From: Edolisoma coerulescens
Lineage: Eukaryota > Chordata > Aves > Passeriformes > Campephagidae
DNA: 64,000 nucleotides
Assembly: GCA_013397115.1 (NCBI GenBank)
Contig: VWZW01002452.1
Coordinates: forward strand, 12,755 to 76,754
Reading direction: 5' to 3'
Below, one piece after another: positions 36,301 through 48,300 of this stretch (its first letter is position 1; each line of letters begins with the position of its first letter). The notes under the pieces are model-generated. The model was given only the letters and a program-made list of their open reading frames with translations, was not told where the DNA came from and did not search any database. Position numbers and translations under genes: made by a program.

Positions 36301-39300
36301 ATGAACTTGTGGTTGATAAACAGCAATTAAATCCTCCTTCTCCTCCTCCTCCTCCTCAGTGGGGACGAGGTGCGGGTGTTCCCCGGTGCCAGCAGGTCTC
36401 TGTTCCCGTTGGACAGGCTCTCCCAGGCGTGTTCAGCCCGTGGTCGGGCTGTTGTGGCCCTCTCCCCGAGCAGGTTCTGTCCCACGAGCACTGGTGCTCG
36501 GACCTTGTCGGGGCTGCGGAGTGGTCCCGGTGGATGGAGGGCAGGAATGCCTTCTGCATGCCAGCAGTGCTTATTTTGGCCACAGGAATTTCTATAAATA
36601 GCCCCGGGTCAGGGCTCCAGGCACTGCCGTGCCCCTCACGAGTCCTCCATCCGAGCCAGCCTTCAGCCCTTCCTTCTGGATTTGGGGCACAGAGGAGACG
36701 AGGGGAAGAGCATCTCTCCGGAAAACCCAGGGATGACGTTTTTAACCCAATTATTTGCCTCCTTCCTGATCTCCCAGCTCCAGCCCGGCTCACTGCCCAG
36801 CTGTGTCAGGGAAGTGCTTTGTGGATGCCTCATGAAGTTTGGTCACCACCTCCCAGACAGGTCTGACTGCTGAGGGAGAGGCTGGTTCAATTATCCATGT
36901 GTGTTTTATAACGATTTACAGGAGACTCCATATAAACACTCCATAAAGTGCCATTTTTCGGGGCAGTGCCACATCACTCCTGCCATCACCACGCTCAGGG
37001 GCGGGTGCTGGGATCATCCTCCATGATACTTGTGGTTGTACTTCCTACAAATTTTCATCTATGCCTTGGATCTTTGAAAAATGGTGCAGCTGGACTTGTT
37101 CCCCAATTGGGAAAGCTGTTTCATCCTGACTTTCCTCCATGTGTCTTCACCCTTCTTCCCAAGCCAGAAACACCTCCCCATCAGCTTTTGCAAGTCTTTC
37201 CCCACCCTGGCTGGAGGGATGACTCCACGCAGGAGATCCCGAGGCTTGCTGTGTCTTGTTTCCTCCCTGGACACGTGGTGGCTGGGCAGGGATTCACCTG
37301 GCTGATCTCTTTCGGGAATTGTGCTCCAGCGAGCCGTGCATGCCCTTGGCTGGGCCCTGGAAGCCTTTGGCTGTGTTTATTTTGGAGGGATTCTGGAGAT
37401 GGCACCATCCCTGGGGGGTGCAGTGCTGTATGGGGCCGTGGTGGCACAGCTCAGTGGGAGTGAGCCCTCGTGAGCTTCCCTGTGACCCACAGCTCCTGAA
37501 GGGCCCTGACTCGGAGCGCCAGAATCCCAGTCCCAGCTCGCTGGGCTGCTGTGACCCCATGACTCTGAGCAGGGCACAGTCACACCAGCTCATCCTCTGG
37601 CTCCTGATGTGCCACAGGGATGGGGCTGAGCCTTTTGAGGTGGGTTTGCTCTGGATATGGCCGTGGGGCTGGGTTTTCCAGCAGCCTCCCCAGGAAGGGG
37701 ATGCAGGGGAGCTGGTTTGTGCAGAGCAGGAGGCTCAGTGCTCCTTGCAGAGCAGCTAAAAGGGACACCAACCCTTGGTGTAACATAGAACGAGCGCTTC
37801 AAAACCTAAACCCCTTCCTGGGGGAAGACTGGGCTTTTCTAGGGAAGAGAAATCCATTTTTTTAGATGGAGACAACCACCATTTGCTAATAGTTTGCACC
37901 CTCGGATGACGGGAGCGGGTTGATCCATGGAGAGGGATGGGAGCGTGCACTGGCTGCAGGAAGGAGCATGACAAAGTTCTGAGTTATTTTGGGGGAAAGG
38001 AGGAAAGAAAAAAGAGGAAATATTTCTATTTCCTCATCTTTTTTGCTGCCCAGGCTTGGAGTGTCTCTGTCACGAGGAATTCCTCCAGTCAGAGGCAGAG
38101 ACAGGCTCCAAGTTCCCTCCACACTGACCTCCCCAAGCTGTGTCTCCTTTTTTTCAGTGGTGAGCTAATCAAATGCCTGATTTATTCTTGTTCCCTCCAG
38201 CTCTCCCCCACAGCTGCATTTCCCCAATCCAGCACAGAGCCTGCAGAAACACCCAGAACCTCCTCCAAGGGCACCCCAGCTCCCTGCAGAGCCCACAGCC
38301 TGGTTGGGATAAGCTGGGAATTTCTGCCTTCAAATGCTGGCTCATGTCCTGTGAGATCTTTGCTTCTGCCTCAATTTTCCCAAAAGTGGGATATTTTAGT
38401 GAGCTCCAGCTCTTGGAGATCATCCCCATGACTCCATCTATCCAACACCTGAGGGATATGGCTCTAAATTATGGTTTTGTTTCTTCCTCTGGTGTCCTTG
38501 CTGCAGCTTCAAACACTGGCTGCAAGTACCCCCTGAAATTTTTCTTGAATAGTGGGATTTTAGGGCATTTTCCTCTCAGCTTCAGTCTGGGCTGCTTATG
38601 AATAGTGGGGAATCTTCTGGAACAGCTTCCTCCCAAAAAAGGATAGGAGCTGCTGAGCTGAAATGCTCCAGGTCTCACCTGGGTGTTGTGAAATCCCTGT
38701 GGATCTCGGGAGCACCCAGAGGTGCCTCTGCAAACACCGCCCTGTTGTGCCTCTGCTTCCCCGGGGATTCCCCTGCGGAGCAGACAGACAGGGACAGGCA
38801 GAGCGGGGCTGTGCTGTCGGACTGGGGAGCTCTGGCTGCCATTCTCCGGGCTCAGCAGTTTGTTCCCACCTAAGGGCTGGGACCAGCTCCCTGCAGGACC
38901 ACGCCTGGCTCCCCGTCTTACCTAAGAGCTGCAGAGGGATTCAAGGTCTTCAGGCCAGGAGAGTGTTGGAGCTTGATATGTTCATATTCTTAAGAGTGTT
39001 GCTGGGATCAGTTCCCAGGGGCCGTGAGGTGTTCTCTGACCCCTGGATAACTTCACATCGTGTCTGGATGATTTTTCTAAAGGACCTTCTCTAGTAATAA
39101 TTCTGAAGGAGAAACCAGTTTTGGGGGACAGGTCAGACTTGACAAGCACAATAATGTCAAGTTTTTGGGTTTTACACATCTAACATGTAGTGAGGTTTGG
39201 CAAAGACGTGTCAGCTCACTAAAATAACATATATATTGTCTATAATATTGTTGTGGCTCAGCTGAGCTGTTCCTGCCTGTTGCCAGCAAGCAGCCATGGC

Positions 39301-42300
39301 CTATCCAGCTGAGATTACATCCCAGGAGAGTAATCTTCCTGCCCGGATGCCGAGGATGTGTGAGACAGGACCTAAATAGATCCATAAGCTCTGGGGACAG
39401 GAGGCCGGTGGGTCAGCTGGGAAGGGAGATAGGATTTGGGTGCAAGGGGATTTCTAGCAAAACCGAGGAGAGGCCTCATCCATGTCAGAGCCAGAAACAG
39501 AGCAGAGCTGGGGTTTATTTCTGCTCTGCTCCTCTTGGTGGTGGCTGCAGAGGAACCACCAGACCTCGCTGTAGTGTTGGCTGGGAGGGAAGAGGCTGCT
39601 CACCAACGGGGAAGTTGGTTGTGCACCCACCACTCCTGCTGGGCTGTGAGATGTGGGGACACTGGGCAAGGTTCTCCCTGTAGCTACTGCCTTTAGGGTC
39701 CTCTCAAAACCAACAGCTACACCCCGTAAGTAACACCTGCATCAGCATTTTGCAAGCTGAGAGATCACAAAAAACTGTTTAATGCTGGATGTGTTTTGGC
39801 AGCTCCACCCGCTCCTCGTGGGCTGGAGAAGGGCATTCCAGCCATCCCATCTCTTCTTTTTGCAGCTGCAGAGCTACTTTGCTGCCTGTGAAGATGAGAC
39901 ACCGGCCATCAGAAACCATGACAAGGTCCTGCAGCGGCTCTGTGAGCACCTGGACCACGCTCTGCTGTACGGGTGAGCCCGGAGTCCCCTCTGGGATGCT
40001 GCTTTTCCCCATGGAAAAAGCCTGGTGTGGGGCCTCAGCATCGGGAAAGCATCTAGGCAGGGATTGGGGTGGGGATAACGAAGCTTTTGCTTAATTTTCC
40101 TCTGGGATTTTTCTTCCTCCAGACTGCAAGACCTTTCCTCAGGGTACTGGGTGCTGGTCGTTCACTTCACGCGCCGGGAAGCCATCAAACAGATCGAAGT
40201 GCTGCAGCACGTGGCCACCAACCTCGGACGCAGTTAGTATTCACAATGTCCCCAGCTCTGGCTTTGGGGACACCTGGGGCGGCCCAGTTGTGCTGAGGAG
40301 GTGGGGCTGCTGGTGGATCGAGGGAGCCGTTGGAATCCAGGTCTCAGGCAAAGGAATCGCGGAATCATTAAAGTTGGAAAGGACCTCTAAGATCATCGAG
40401 TCCTACCATTAACCCAGCGCTGCCATGTCCACCACTAAACCACAACCCCAAGTGCCACATCCACACGTAGTTTGAACATTTCCAGGGATGGTGATTCCAC
40501 CACTTCCCTGGGCAGCCTGTTCCAAGGAGGTGGGAGTCCTGCTGTGACTGTGCGAGGTCTCTAGAAATAATGTCACTGTGCCTCGGGGTCAGGTGCTGAA
40601 GTGTAGCCCAGCTTCTACTGCCCTGAAACCAAGGGGCTGTGCCCTTAGGAAGGGTCCCAGACAGGTGGGAGTCCTACGGGGCTGTGGCCTCGAGAAGGGT
40701 CCCTGGCAGAGGGAAGCTCTGTGGGGCCGTGCCCTTGGGAAGAATTCCTGCCAGATGGGAGCCCTGTGGGGCCATGCTCTTGGAAGGGGTTTGGGGTTGA
40801 TGGAAGCCCTGCAGGGCCGTGCCCTTGGGAAGGGTTCCTGGCAGATGAGAGTCCTGCAGGGCCGTGCCCTTGGGAAGGGTTCCTGGCGGATGGGAGTCCT
40901 GCAGGGCCATGCCCTCAGGCAGGGTTCCTGGCAGATGGGAGCTCTGTGGGGCCATGTCCTCGGGAAGGGTTCCTGGCAGATGGGAGCATTCCCTCTCACC
41001 CCACATCTTGCTGTAGCAGTCATGTGCACAATTCTGCCGTTTCCCTGCTCTGAGTTGTCCATAGCGGATGTTTGGGACCACCGAGGCCACCTTTGACGCA
41101 GGACGGTGCCCAGATCCTCTGTGCCTGCTTATCCAAACACCCGTCGTGTCCTGGGCCTGCACTGGTGAGGGCAGAGCTGAGCACAGACTCCGCTGTCACC
41201 TCTCTCTGCACCAGAATTTGTGTCAAATCTCACCTGGGCTGATTCACAACGATGCTCCCTCCGCCTCTCCCGGCATTTCTGGCAGGGCTCCCATCTTGCT
41301 GGAGAGACGCAGTTGTGTGGCTGCTTCTTCACCTGTCTCTCACCGATTTTACTCCAAGTCATGAATCTCTCACTGGCATTTTTCCCCCCAGATTTCTCCC
41401 ACAGTTGCTCCCCTCAAATGACGCGAATGAATGATCTGAGGGGTTTTAACTGATTCATGATTATTTCTAGGCTTGTTTCACCTCTCAGGTGTTTCCAGAT
41501 AAATCTCTCTGCTGCTCTGTTTCCAGGCAGGGCCTGGCTGTACCTTGCCCTCAACGAAAATTCCTTGGAGAGCTACTTGAGGCTGTTCCAGGAGAACCTC
41601 AGCCTGCTGCACAAGTACTATGTCAAGTGAGTATCCCGACTCCTTCTCCTTTGGGTGCTGTTTGACATCCCTCCTTGTCAGAAGCCAGCCTGAATTTGCC
41701 AGTGGGGGACAAGCAGTTGATCAGGGTTTGATTTTTTTTCCTTGTGGGATTTACCTGGTTAATTAAAGGTCCCAGATGTGGACACACTGTCCTCTTATCT
41801 CTGTAAGGCCCTGCAAGCATCTCTCCTAGTTCCTGCTTCTACTCTGCAGTCCCCTTTATATTTTTCTATGGCTTCCAAGGAGCTGCTGAGCTCCTGTCCA
41901 GGCACCCAGCTCTGCTGGACACCTGGAAGTGTGGCTGCAGCTCAGTTTGGGGACAGCACATAGTGGCTGCCCACGGAGGCAAGGAGTGGGCTGCCAGCAC
42001 TGGGGCCAATCTATGGCAGCTTGGAGACGCCTCCAAAGAAACAGAAGGGCCCTTGTAGCTGCTTCTCCTCTTTCCCACATCTGTAAAGCTCTTTTGTTCC
42101 TCCCTGTGGCAGGAACGCCCTGGTCTGCAGTCACGATCATCTGACCTTGTTCTTAACACTGGTGTCCGGGCTGGAGTTCATCCGCTTTGACTTGGACCTG
42201 GTGAGTGTTTGATCTGTTCTCCCGGCTCTGGGAGAGCGGGAATGTGGAGCAGGGGAAGTCCAGGGTGGAACAGGTTCCAGCACTTGGTCCAGGGTGGACC

Positions 42301-45300
42301 TTCCTGTTGACCTTCAGCTGAAAACATGATGCTGATGCTTTTGGGAAAGACTTTTAGGTCTTTGGGGATACAACATTGGGATTTATTCCTGTTGCTCAGT
42401 TCTTCAGTGTTTGGAGGAGGAACAAGGCAGCTGCAGGGCAGATTGGTGGGGATAAAGGAGTTGAGTTCTGCAAGTGCAGTACGAAACCCTGGTGTCCCTC
42501 CAGGAAACACAGATCCACTGGATTACCCTCTGGGTTTGCTCTGAAATGGACACTGAGAGGGGACGTTCAAGGGACAGTCCCACTGTTTTGGTGGGGTGGC
42601 GTTTGCCCCCCAGCCGTGCCAGTACCGGTGACTGGAGCCTGACTGACGCCCCGTTCCCTGCCCTGCAGGATGCTCCCTACCTGGATCTGGCCCCGTACAT
42701 GCCGGATTACTACAAGCCTCAGTACCTGCTGGACTTCGAGGAGCGCCTGCCCAGCTCCGTGCACGGCTCCGACAGCCTCTCCCTCAACTCCTTCAACTCT
42801 GTCACCTCCACCAACCTGGAATGGGACGACAGTGCCATTGCTCCATCCAGTGAGGGTCAGTGCGTTTTGGGGATGGTGTGGGCAGGGCCATGTTGTTCCC
42901 ACATCCCCTTCAGATAAGGCAGCAAATTTTAGACTGGAAGAGACCAAAGCAAGAGACTCAGCAGCCAGACTGGGAGTCTCTCCTGTCTTACATCCTTGGG
43001 AGACAGGACAAGGGGGAACGGGTTTAAACTAAAAGAGTTTTAAATTAAAGATGGGAAATTTAGATGGGATCTTAGGAAGAAATTCTTCCCTGTGAGGGTG
43101 GGGAGGCCCTGGCACAGGGTGCCCAGAGAAGCTGTGGCTGCCCCTGGATCCCTGGAAGTGTCCAATGCGAGGCTGGACAGGGCTTGGAGCAACCTGGGAC
43201 AGTGGAAGGTGTCCCTGCCCATGGCAGGGGGGGAATGAAGTGAACTTTAAGGTCCCTTCCAACCCAAACCATTCTGTGATGATTCTGTGCCTCAGACTGG
43301 GAGAGAAGGACTTTCCCTGCAGTCACCCCAGGCCACATTCCTGTCCTGGGGGTTTTAGCAAGAACTGGAGGAATCTCCCCACGGAGTGAAGGCCGTGCCT
43401 GTGTCTGAATGTGGCTCCCAGGTCAGCAGGGACACAGGGCTGCAGGGGAGGTTTTTAAGTGTTTGTTTCGCAGTCCAAAGACCCACATGTGCTGGACCTG
43501 GTGGGGAGTAGTTTCCAGAGTCTTCTCTGTGTCTGCAGTCTGGGAGAAAGACTGCCAGTGGTCTCAGAGGTGCTGGTTTTTCCTGTTTATACATCTTGAG
43601 CAGCCTGATAAATTGTCCTACTCACCCCCTTATCCCTTCAGAGAGGCCGGATGTTGTTCCTGATGAACTGGGCAGACAAGTACCTTGTGCCCCATGAACC
43701 CACTGCAGCCAGAGCAGGGAGCTCCTATCCTGCACCCCCCCTGGGCACATGCAGCAGCAGCTCTGCTGATGCTGCTCCTAATCCAAAATCCTGGGGTTTA
43801 TGTCAGTTTGAGCAAAGAGGATTCTGGAATAGAACTGGAATGGAATGAACTGTTAGCTGGATGCAGGGAATTTGGGACTGAGCCCACACACCGATGGGCT
43901 CCCTCAAGACAAGGGTCACCAGTTGCCTTTGATGTGCAAGACAGAACCTCAGGTGTTAAAGATGCTGAGAAGGAGCAGCCTGGAATGGGCATTAGAGTTG
44001 TTTTAACAAAGGACTTTGGAAGCACAGCGCTGGTTTGGGCTCACCCACATCTGCACTCAGGAAAGGGTTTGATTTCAGGGACTTGCTCATGCCAAATCTC
44101 CAGCGCCCCAGGGAAGCTGGAGACAGCACAAGGAGCCTAGGAATAAAAATCAAAGGAAGAAGGTTCTCTGTCCCCAGAGGGTTGGCATAAGCAGCTGTTT
44201 TGCTGCATCCCTGGGTTTGTATTCCTGCTCCTCTCTCAGCAGAGCATGTCCTGGTGCCAGACATCTCCTGCCTGTCCCTATCACTGGGTGTCCCTTGGGT
44301 TTGGCTGCGTTCTCCAGCCTGTCTGGTGGATGGCTGCTTAATGCTCAAGAGAAGAGGGATTTGGAGTAGAGATCCAGGAGATTTTGGAGATGGATTTTGC
44401 GTTTGGCATCATCTCAGCCTATTCCATGCGTCCAGGCAGTCGCTGTGCTCTGTGTCTCAGTTTCCCCATGCACAGAGGGGTTTGGTGCTGATGCAGGAAT
44501 GCTGGACCAGGATCCAGGAGGGCAGGAATTGCTGCTGCTCTTCTGGTGTGGAGGAATTTAACTTTTCCCTGTAACTATTACCCTGCTCATCATTTCAACA
44601 GGAGCATGTCTCTACCCTGAGAGTGTAGGTGGAACTGGGGATTGTAGGATCAGAGGAGAAGTTTTTCCCTTTAATCAGATCCCTGGCTTTGCAAACATTC
44701 ATGAGCCAAACATCACAGTATCTGTGGGAGGTAAGTGTGAAGTGGGGAAACTAAGGCACAGAGAGATTAAATTGCTTTCAGGAGAGGATCAGGCCCTAGG
44801 TGACAGTGTTTATCTGGTTTAGCTTCCCAGCAGTGTGAATGGTGGGGCCTTCACCCTTCCCTGGTCCCTTTGTAGCTCCCATAACACTGGTTGTTCCAGA
44901 AGGAACAACCATGGGTGCAGCTGGTTTCCATTCACATCCACATTCCCTATTTTCTCATGTGTTTCAGATAGCAGTGGACGATTGTTTTGTTTCTCCCTGT
45001 TCCCATCTCCCTCCCCAAATCCCCTTCACACTCTCCCCACTTCCCTCCCCACTACTTGTATTTCTAATCCTGAGTTTTATCCCTCATTTTTGTAGATTAT
45101 GATTTTGGAGATGTCTTTCCAGCAATGCAGGCCATGCCCAGCAGAGACTGGGAAGGTGGGACACGCTCATCTCTTACAGCATTTTGGTTTTCTCTCTGCA
45201 TTGCTGCCCCCTGAGCTTGCTGCATGTTCCCATGTTTGTTTCTTTAACAACCAACTGCCCTGTCCTGATGGAATTCCGTACAGGCCCAAAATGTGGGATG

Positions 45301-48300
45301 TGCCAGCTGCCCTCATGCCATGGATTTCCTCTTTGGGGTAAAGCACACAGGGTGCTGATTGAAAAACTGATCCACCATCCTTGGTTTCCTGAAAGCGCTG
45401 GAAAACAGCTGAACTAATTCTGCTGCCTTTAATTTTGGGCGTTTTGCAGGGATTAATTTGGAGGTTTTGTTTTCCCTGGATCATCCTGTCCTGGGTCAAA
45501 GCTTCTCCCATGAAGCCACAACATCCAGTACGTGGCCCTGCTCAGTTTGGGTCACTGCATTTGTTAGTTTTATTGATTTTACCACTTTCTGAACCCACTT
45601 ACCAGCTACCTCTGGCCTTTATGGCCAAGAGCACGTGCCCAGCTTCAAGGAATTTGTTCTTCCTCCACATGCAGCCCCTGTGGATATTCTCTCTGTGCTA
45701 CTGGTGCAGGACCCTGTCTGCTTCACCCCCAGAGGAAACACACGCACCCTCCATCCTTTACAGCTCACAGCTGGATGGAGCCTGATGGTACCACCTGAAT
45801 ATTTGGGGAATATTTGGGCAAATCTGCCTGAATTCCATGTGGATTGCTCTTGGGCTCTAACACGCTCCCTCTTATCTTCTTTCTTACCCCACGCACAGGG
45901 ATGTCACAGAGGTGGTGTAACCTGTCCCTGGAGGGTACAAACCACATTTCCAAACCCAAGGTGCAGCCAGCAGCTCCAGTGTGGGTGTTGGGTGGAGGCT
46001 GGGAGAGGCCGGGGGGTGCTGGGGGCAGATCCCTCTGGATCTGAGGCACGCACAGCTCCCGCGTGCAGGGTGGTGCCGGTGGGATCCAGCACTGCTCCAG
46101 GCTGAGTATCCTCAGCCACAGGGAAATTGGCATCAGAACCCCCTGCCAGGTCAGCTCACAGATGGATTCCCACTGTGGGGACAGAGCAGAAGTTAAGAAA
46201 GTTGTGCTGTTCCCCTTTTTCAGCAAATGCATTTTGGGATGAAATTCTGTGTTTTGGACAAAGATTGTTTTGTGTTACCAGAACCAGCAGGATTTAGGCC
46301 AAAGAAGTGATGTGGGTTTGGTGGTGCAGCCTGGGAGCCCGGGGCTGAAACAGCTTTTAAATGTTTTGTTTAATTATGGTTGGACTTGATTATCTTGGAG
46401 GATCTTTCCAACCTAAGCAATTCCATGAATTTCCCTTTAATGCAGGTATTAAAACCCGATTGACTTCCCTGGTAGAGCTCACACCCTCCCTGCGCCGGGG
46501 CAGGTTTTTCAGTGGGAACAAAGTGGCAGTTTGGAATCATCCAGCACAAACTGCCTGGATTAGAGTTTTACAAGAGGTTTCATTCTCCACCTCAAATCCT
46601 ACAGCCCAAATCAGTCTGCCAGGGCTGTGGTTCTCTTCCCAAGGGTCTTTTTAGCTGGCTGTGGAAAGGCATCATAGAACCATGGAATGGTTTGGGTTGG
46701 AAGGGACCGTAAAGATCATCTCATTCCAATCCCTTGTCATGGGCAGGGACACCTTCCACTAGACCAGGAATGGTGCTGGAGAAGAGAAGGGCATGGATAA
46801 CCTTCCTTTAACCATGATTTTGGATGGATGATGGATAATAATAGTCCGAGCATGACTCCTGCAGCCTTTCTCCACTGCTCTGTTTCCCTCTGAAGACTAA
46901 CACGGGCCCAGCTGTTCGTGCTCCGCCCTGTCTGTGCCGCCTGCTGTCCTCGGACCCCCGGGAATGCTGTGTCCCCCCCTCCAGCACACTCCAGCCCCCA
47001 TGTGTGTCTCGTGTGAGCAGAGGAGAGCAGCCAGCTCCGTCAGGATCGCTGCTCCATGGGCTGGCTCCGTGTCTGCCCTTCCAGCCGAGCAGGCACCTTC
47101 CCAGGGTCTGTGGCAGGGGAGAAGCAGCAGCCTCGTTGCTCGCTGTCACCTTGCTCAGGAACAATGGCCCCCAGACCCCTCAAACTCTTCCCACAGACGC
47201 TGCCTCTGCTCCTCAGTCTGGCTGGCAGCTCCTGGGTGACCGAGCTGTTGTGTTCAGGCATTCTCTGAACTGCAGGGGGGTGCTGGGTCTCCTGCTGGCC
47301 TCCCCCTCCCTCCTCGCCAGGAGCTGCTGGCACTGCCAGAGCGCGGTGCCCACCCAGTGCCCCGAGCCCCCGGCGCAGCTTGGCTTGATCTGGCTCCATC
47401 CGGGGGCCCGAGCCGGTGCTGAGCCGCTCTCCCGCCTTGTCGCTGCAGACGGAGACCTGACGGACACGCTCAGCTGCCCGCGCTCCGCCGCCTCGGAGGC
47501 CAACGGCGGCAGGGCCGCGGTGAGGAGCCCCACGCAGCGCCACAACCCCTTCAACGAGGACAGGGCCGAGGCGCCGTCCTCCACCGACACCACGCCGGTG
47601 CACGCGGCTTCCCGGGACAGGGCAGAGGCCACCCCCGAGGGAACGGACCAGTCCGAGAGCTGCACGGAGCTGGAGGTCATCAGGTAGGGACAGAGCTGCT
47701 GGCCGGGAAAGGGGTGGCAGATGTTGAGGATGCCAACTCCCAGCGAGGACAGTGTCTGTGCTGCAGCCTTCATTCGGCCCCGCGGGGCTGGGCTGGGTCC
47801 CTTGTGCTGGCTCCACATCACCCCCTTTCCCTGCCAGTGTGTGTCAGAGGGCTCAGAGTAATCCATGAGCTTTTATTTGGAGCTCTCTCCAGCTGGTGGC
47901 AGCTTTGCAGCAGCTCTGGGGCTTGGATCTTCACTCCCATCCCGTCCCTCCTCCTGTTTGTCAGTGAGCTGTGGCCAAACCTGTCACAGGAGATGCCTCT
48001 GCAGAGCTCCTGGCCCGTGTTTGGGCGTTTGACTCCTGCAGAGGAGATCCCCGGGGATCCCTCGGAGCCCTCAATCCAGACAAAGAGCTCAGGGCTCTGT
48101 CTGCTCACACCCAGTGATGGGGACACCCCAAACCTGCCCAGCAGGGCTGTGCTTTGTTCTCGTGCCCAGTTTTCCCAGGGAAGGAGCAGAGGAGCTGGGT
48201 TTTACACATCATCCCACATGGCAGACACAGGAAAGGGGAGCACTGGGCTCGCTTCCCAAGCAAGGGTGACCTGGCAGCAGTTTGGGTGCCGTGGGTGCCA

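Larger units (their letters stand above)
27370..39865 (+). other. PLEKHM2: PLEKHM2 intron 1 (12.5 kb)
   Basis: Donor aagaag|gtggga and acceptor tctttttgcag. The first 600 bases are G-rich and repeat-like (see 27418-29529). A 2.1-kb block is duplicated around a single N at 29530. From 31650 to 39865 I see ordinary unique intron, with a short (tcc)n tract near 36338-36358 and no exon or RNA gene. Confidence 0.85.
39866..42200 (+). other. PLEKHM2: PLEKHM2 exons 2-5: RUN domain
   Basis: Exons 2-5 encode LQSYFAACEDETPAIRNHDK, QRLCEHLDHALLYGLQ, GYWVLVVHFTRREAIKQIEV, RAWLYLALNENSLESYLRLF and LVCSHDHLTLFLTLVSG. This is the helical RUN fold that binds ARL8-GTP in this family. No break or missing core residue was noticed. 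Confidence 0.93.
42669..47470 (+). other. PLEKHM2: PLEKHM2 exons 6-8: kinesin light chain-binding W-acidic motifs
   Basis: Exon 6 ends the RUN-proximal part and carries TNLEWDDSAI (W at residue 207). The 60-nt exon 7 (45096-45155) carries DYDFGDVFP and RDW (W at 236). The acidic residues E-D-G-D after W236 are completed by exon 8 (47449 on). Both tryptophans fall at the same residue numbers as in human PLEKHM2. Exon 7 begins and ends in phase 1. Confidence 0.92.

Noticed and set aside
40578..41096. 172-codon + frame and 157-codon - frame with 15-residue repeats
   Set aside because: Produced by the 45-bp intronic minisatellite, whose period is a multiple of three; no homology and no splice context.
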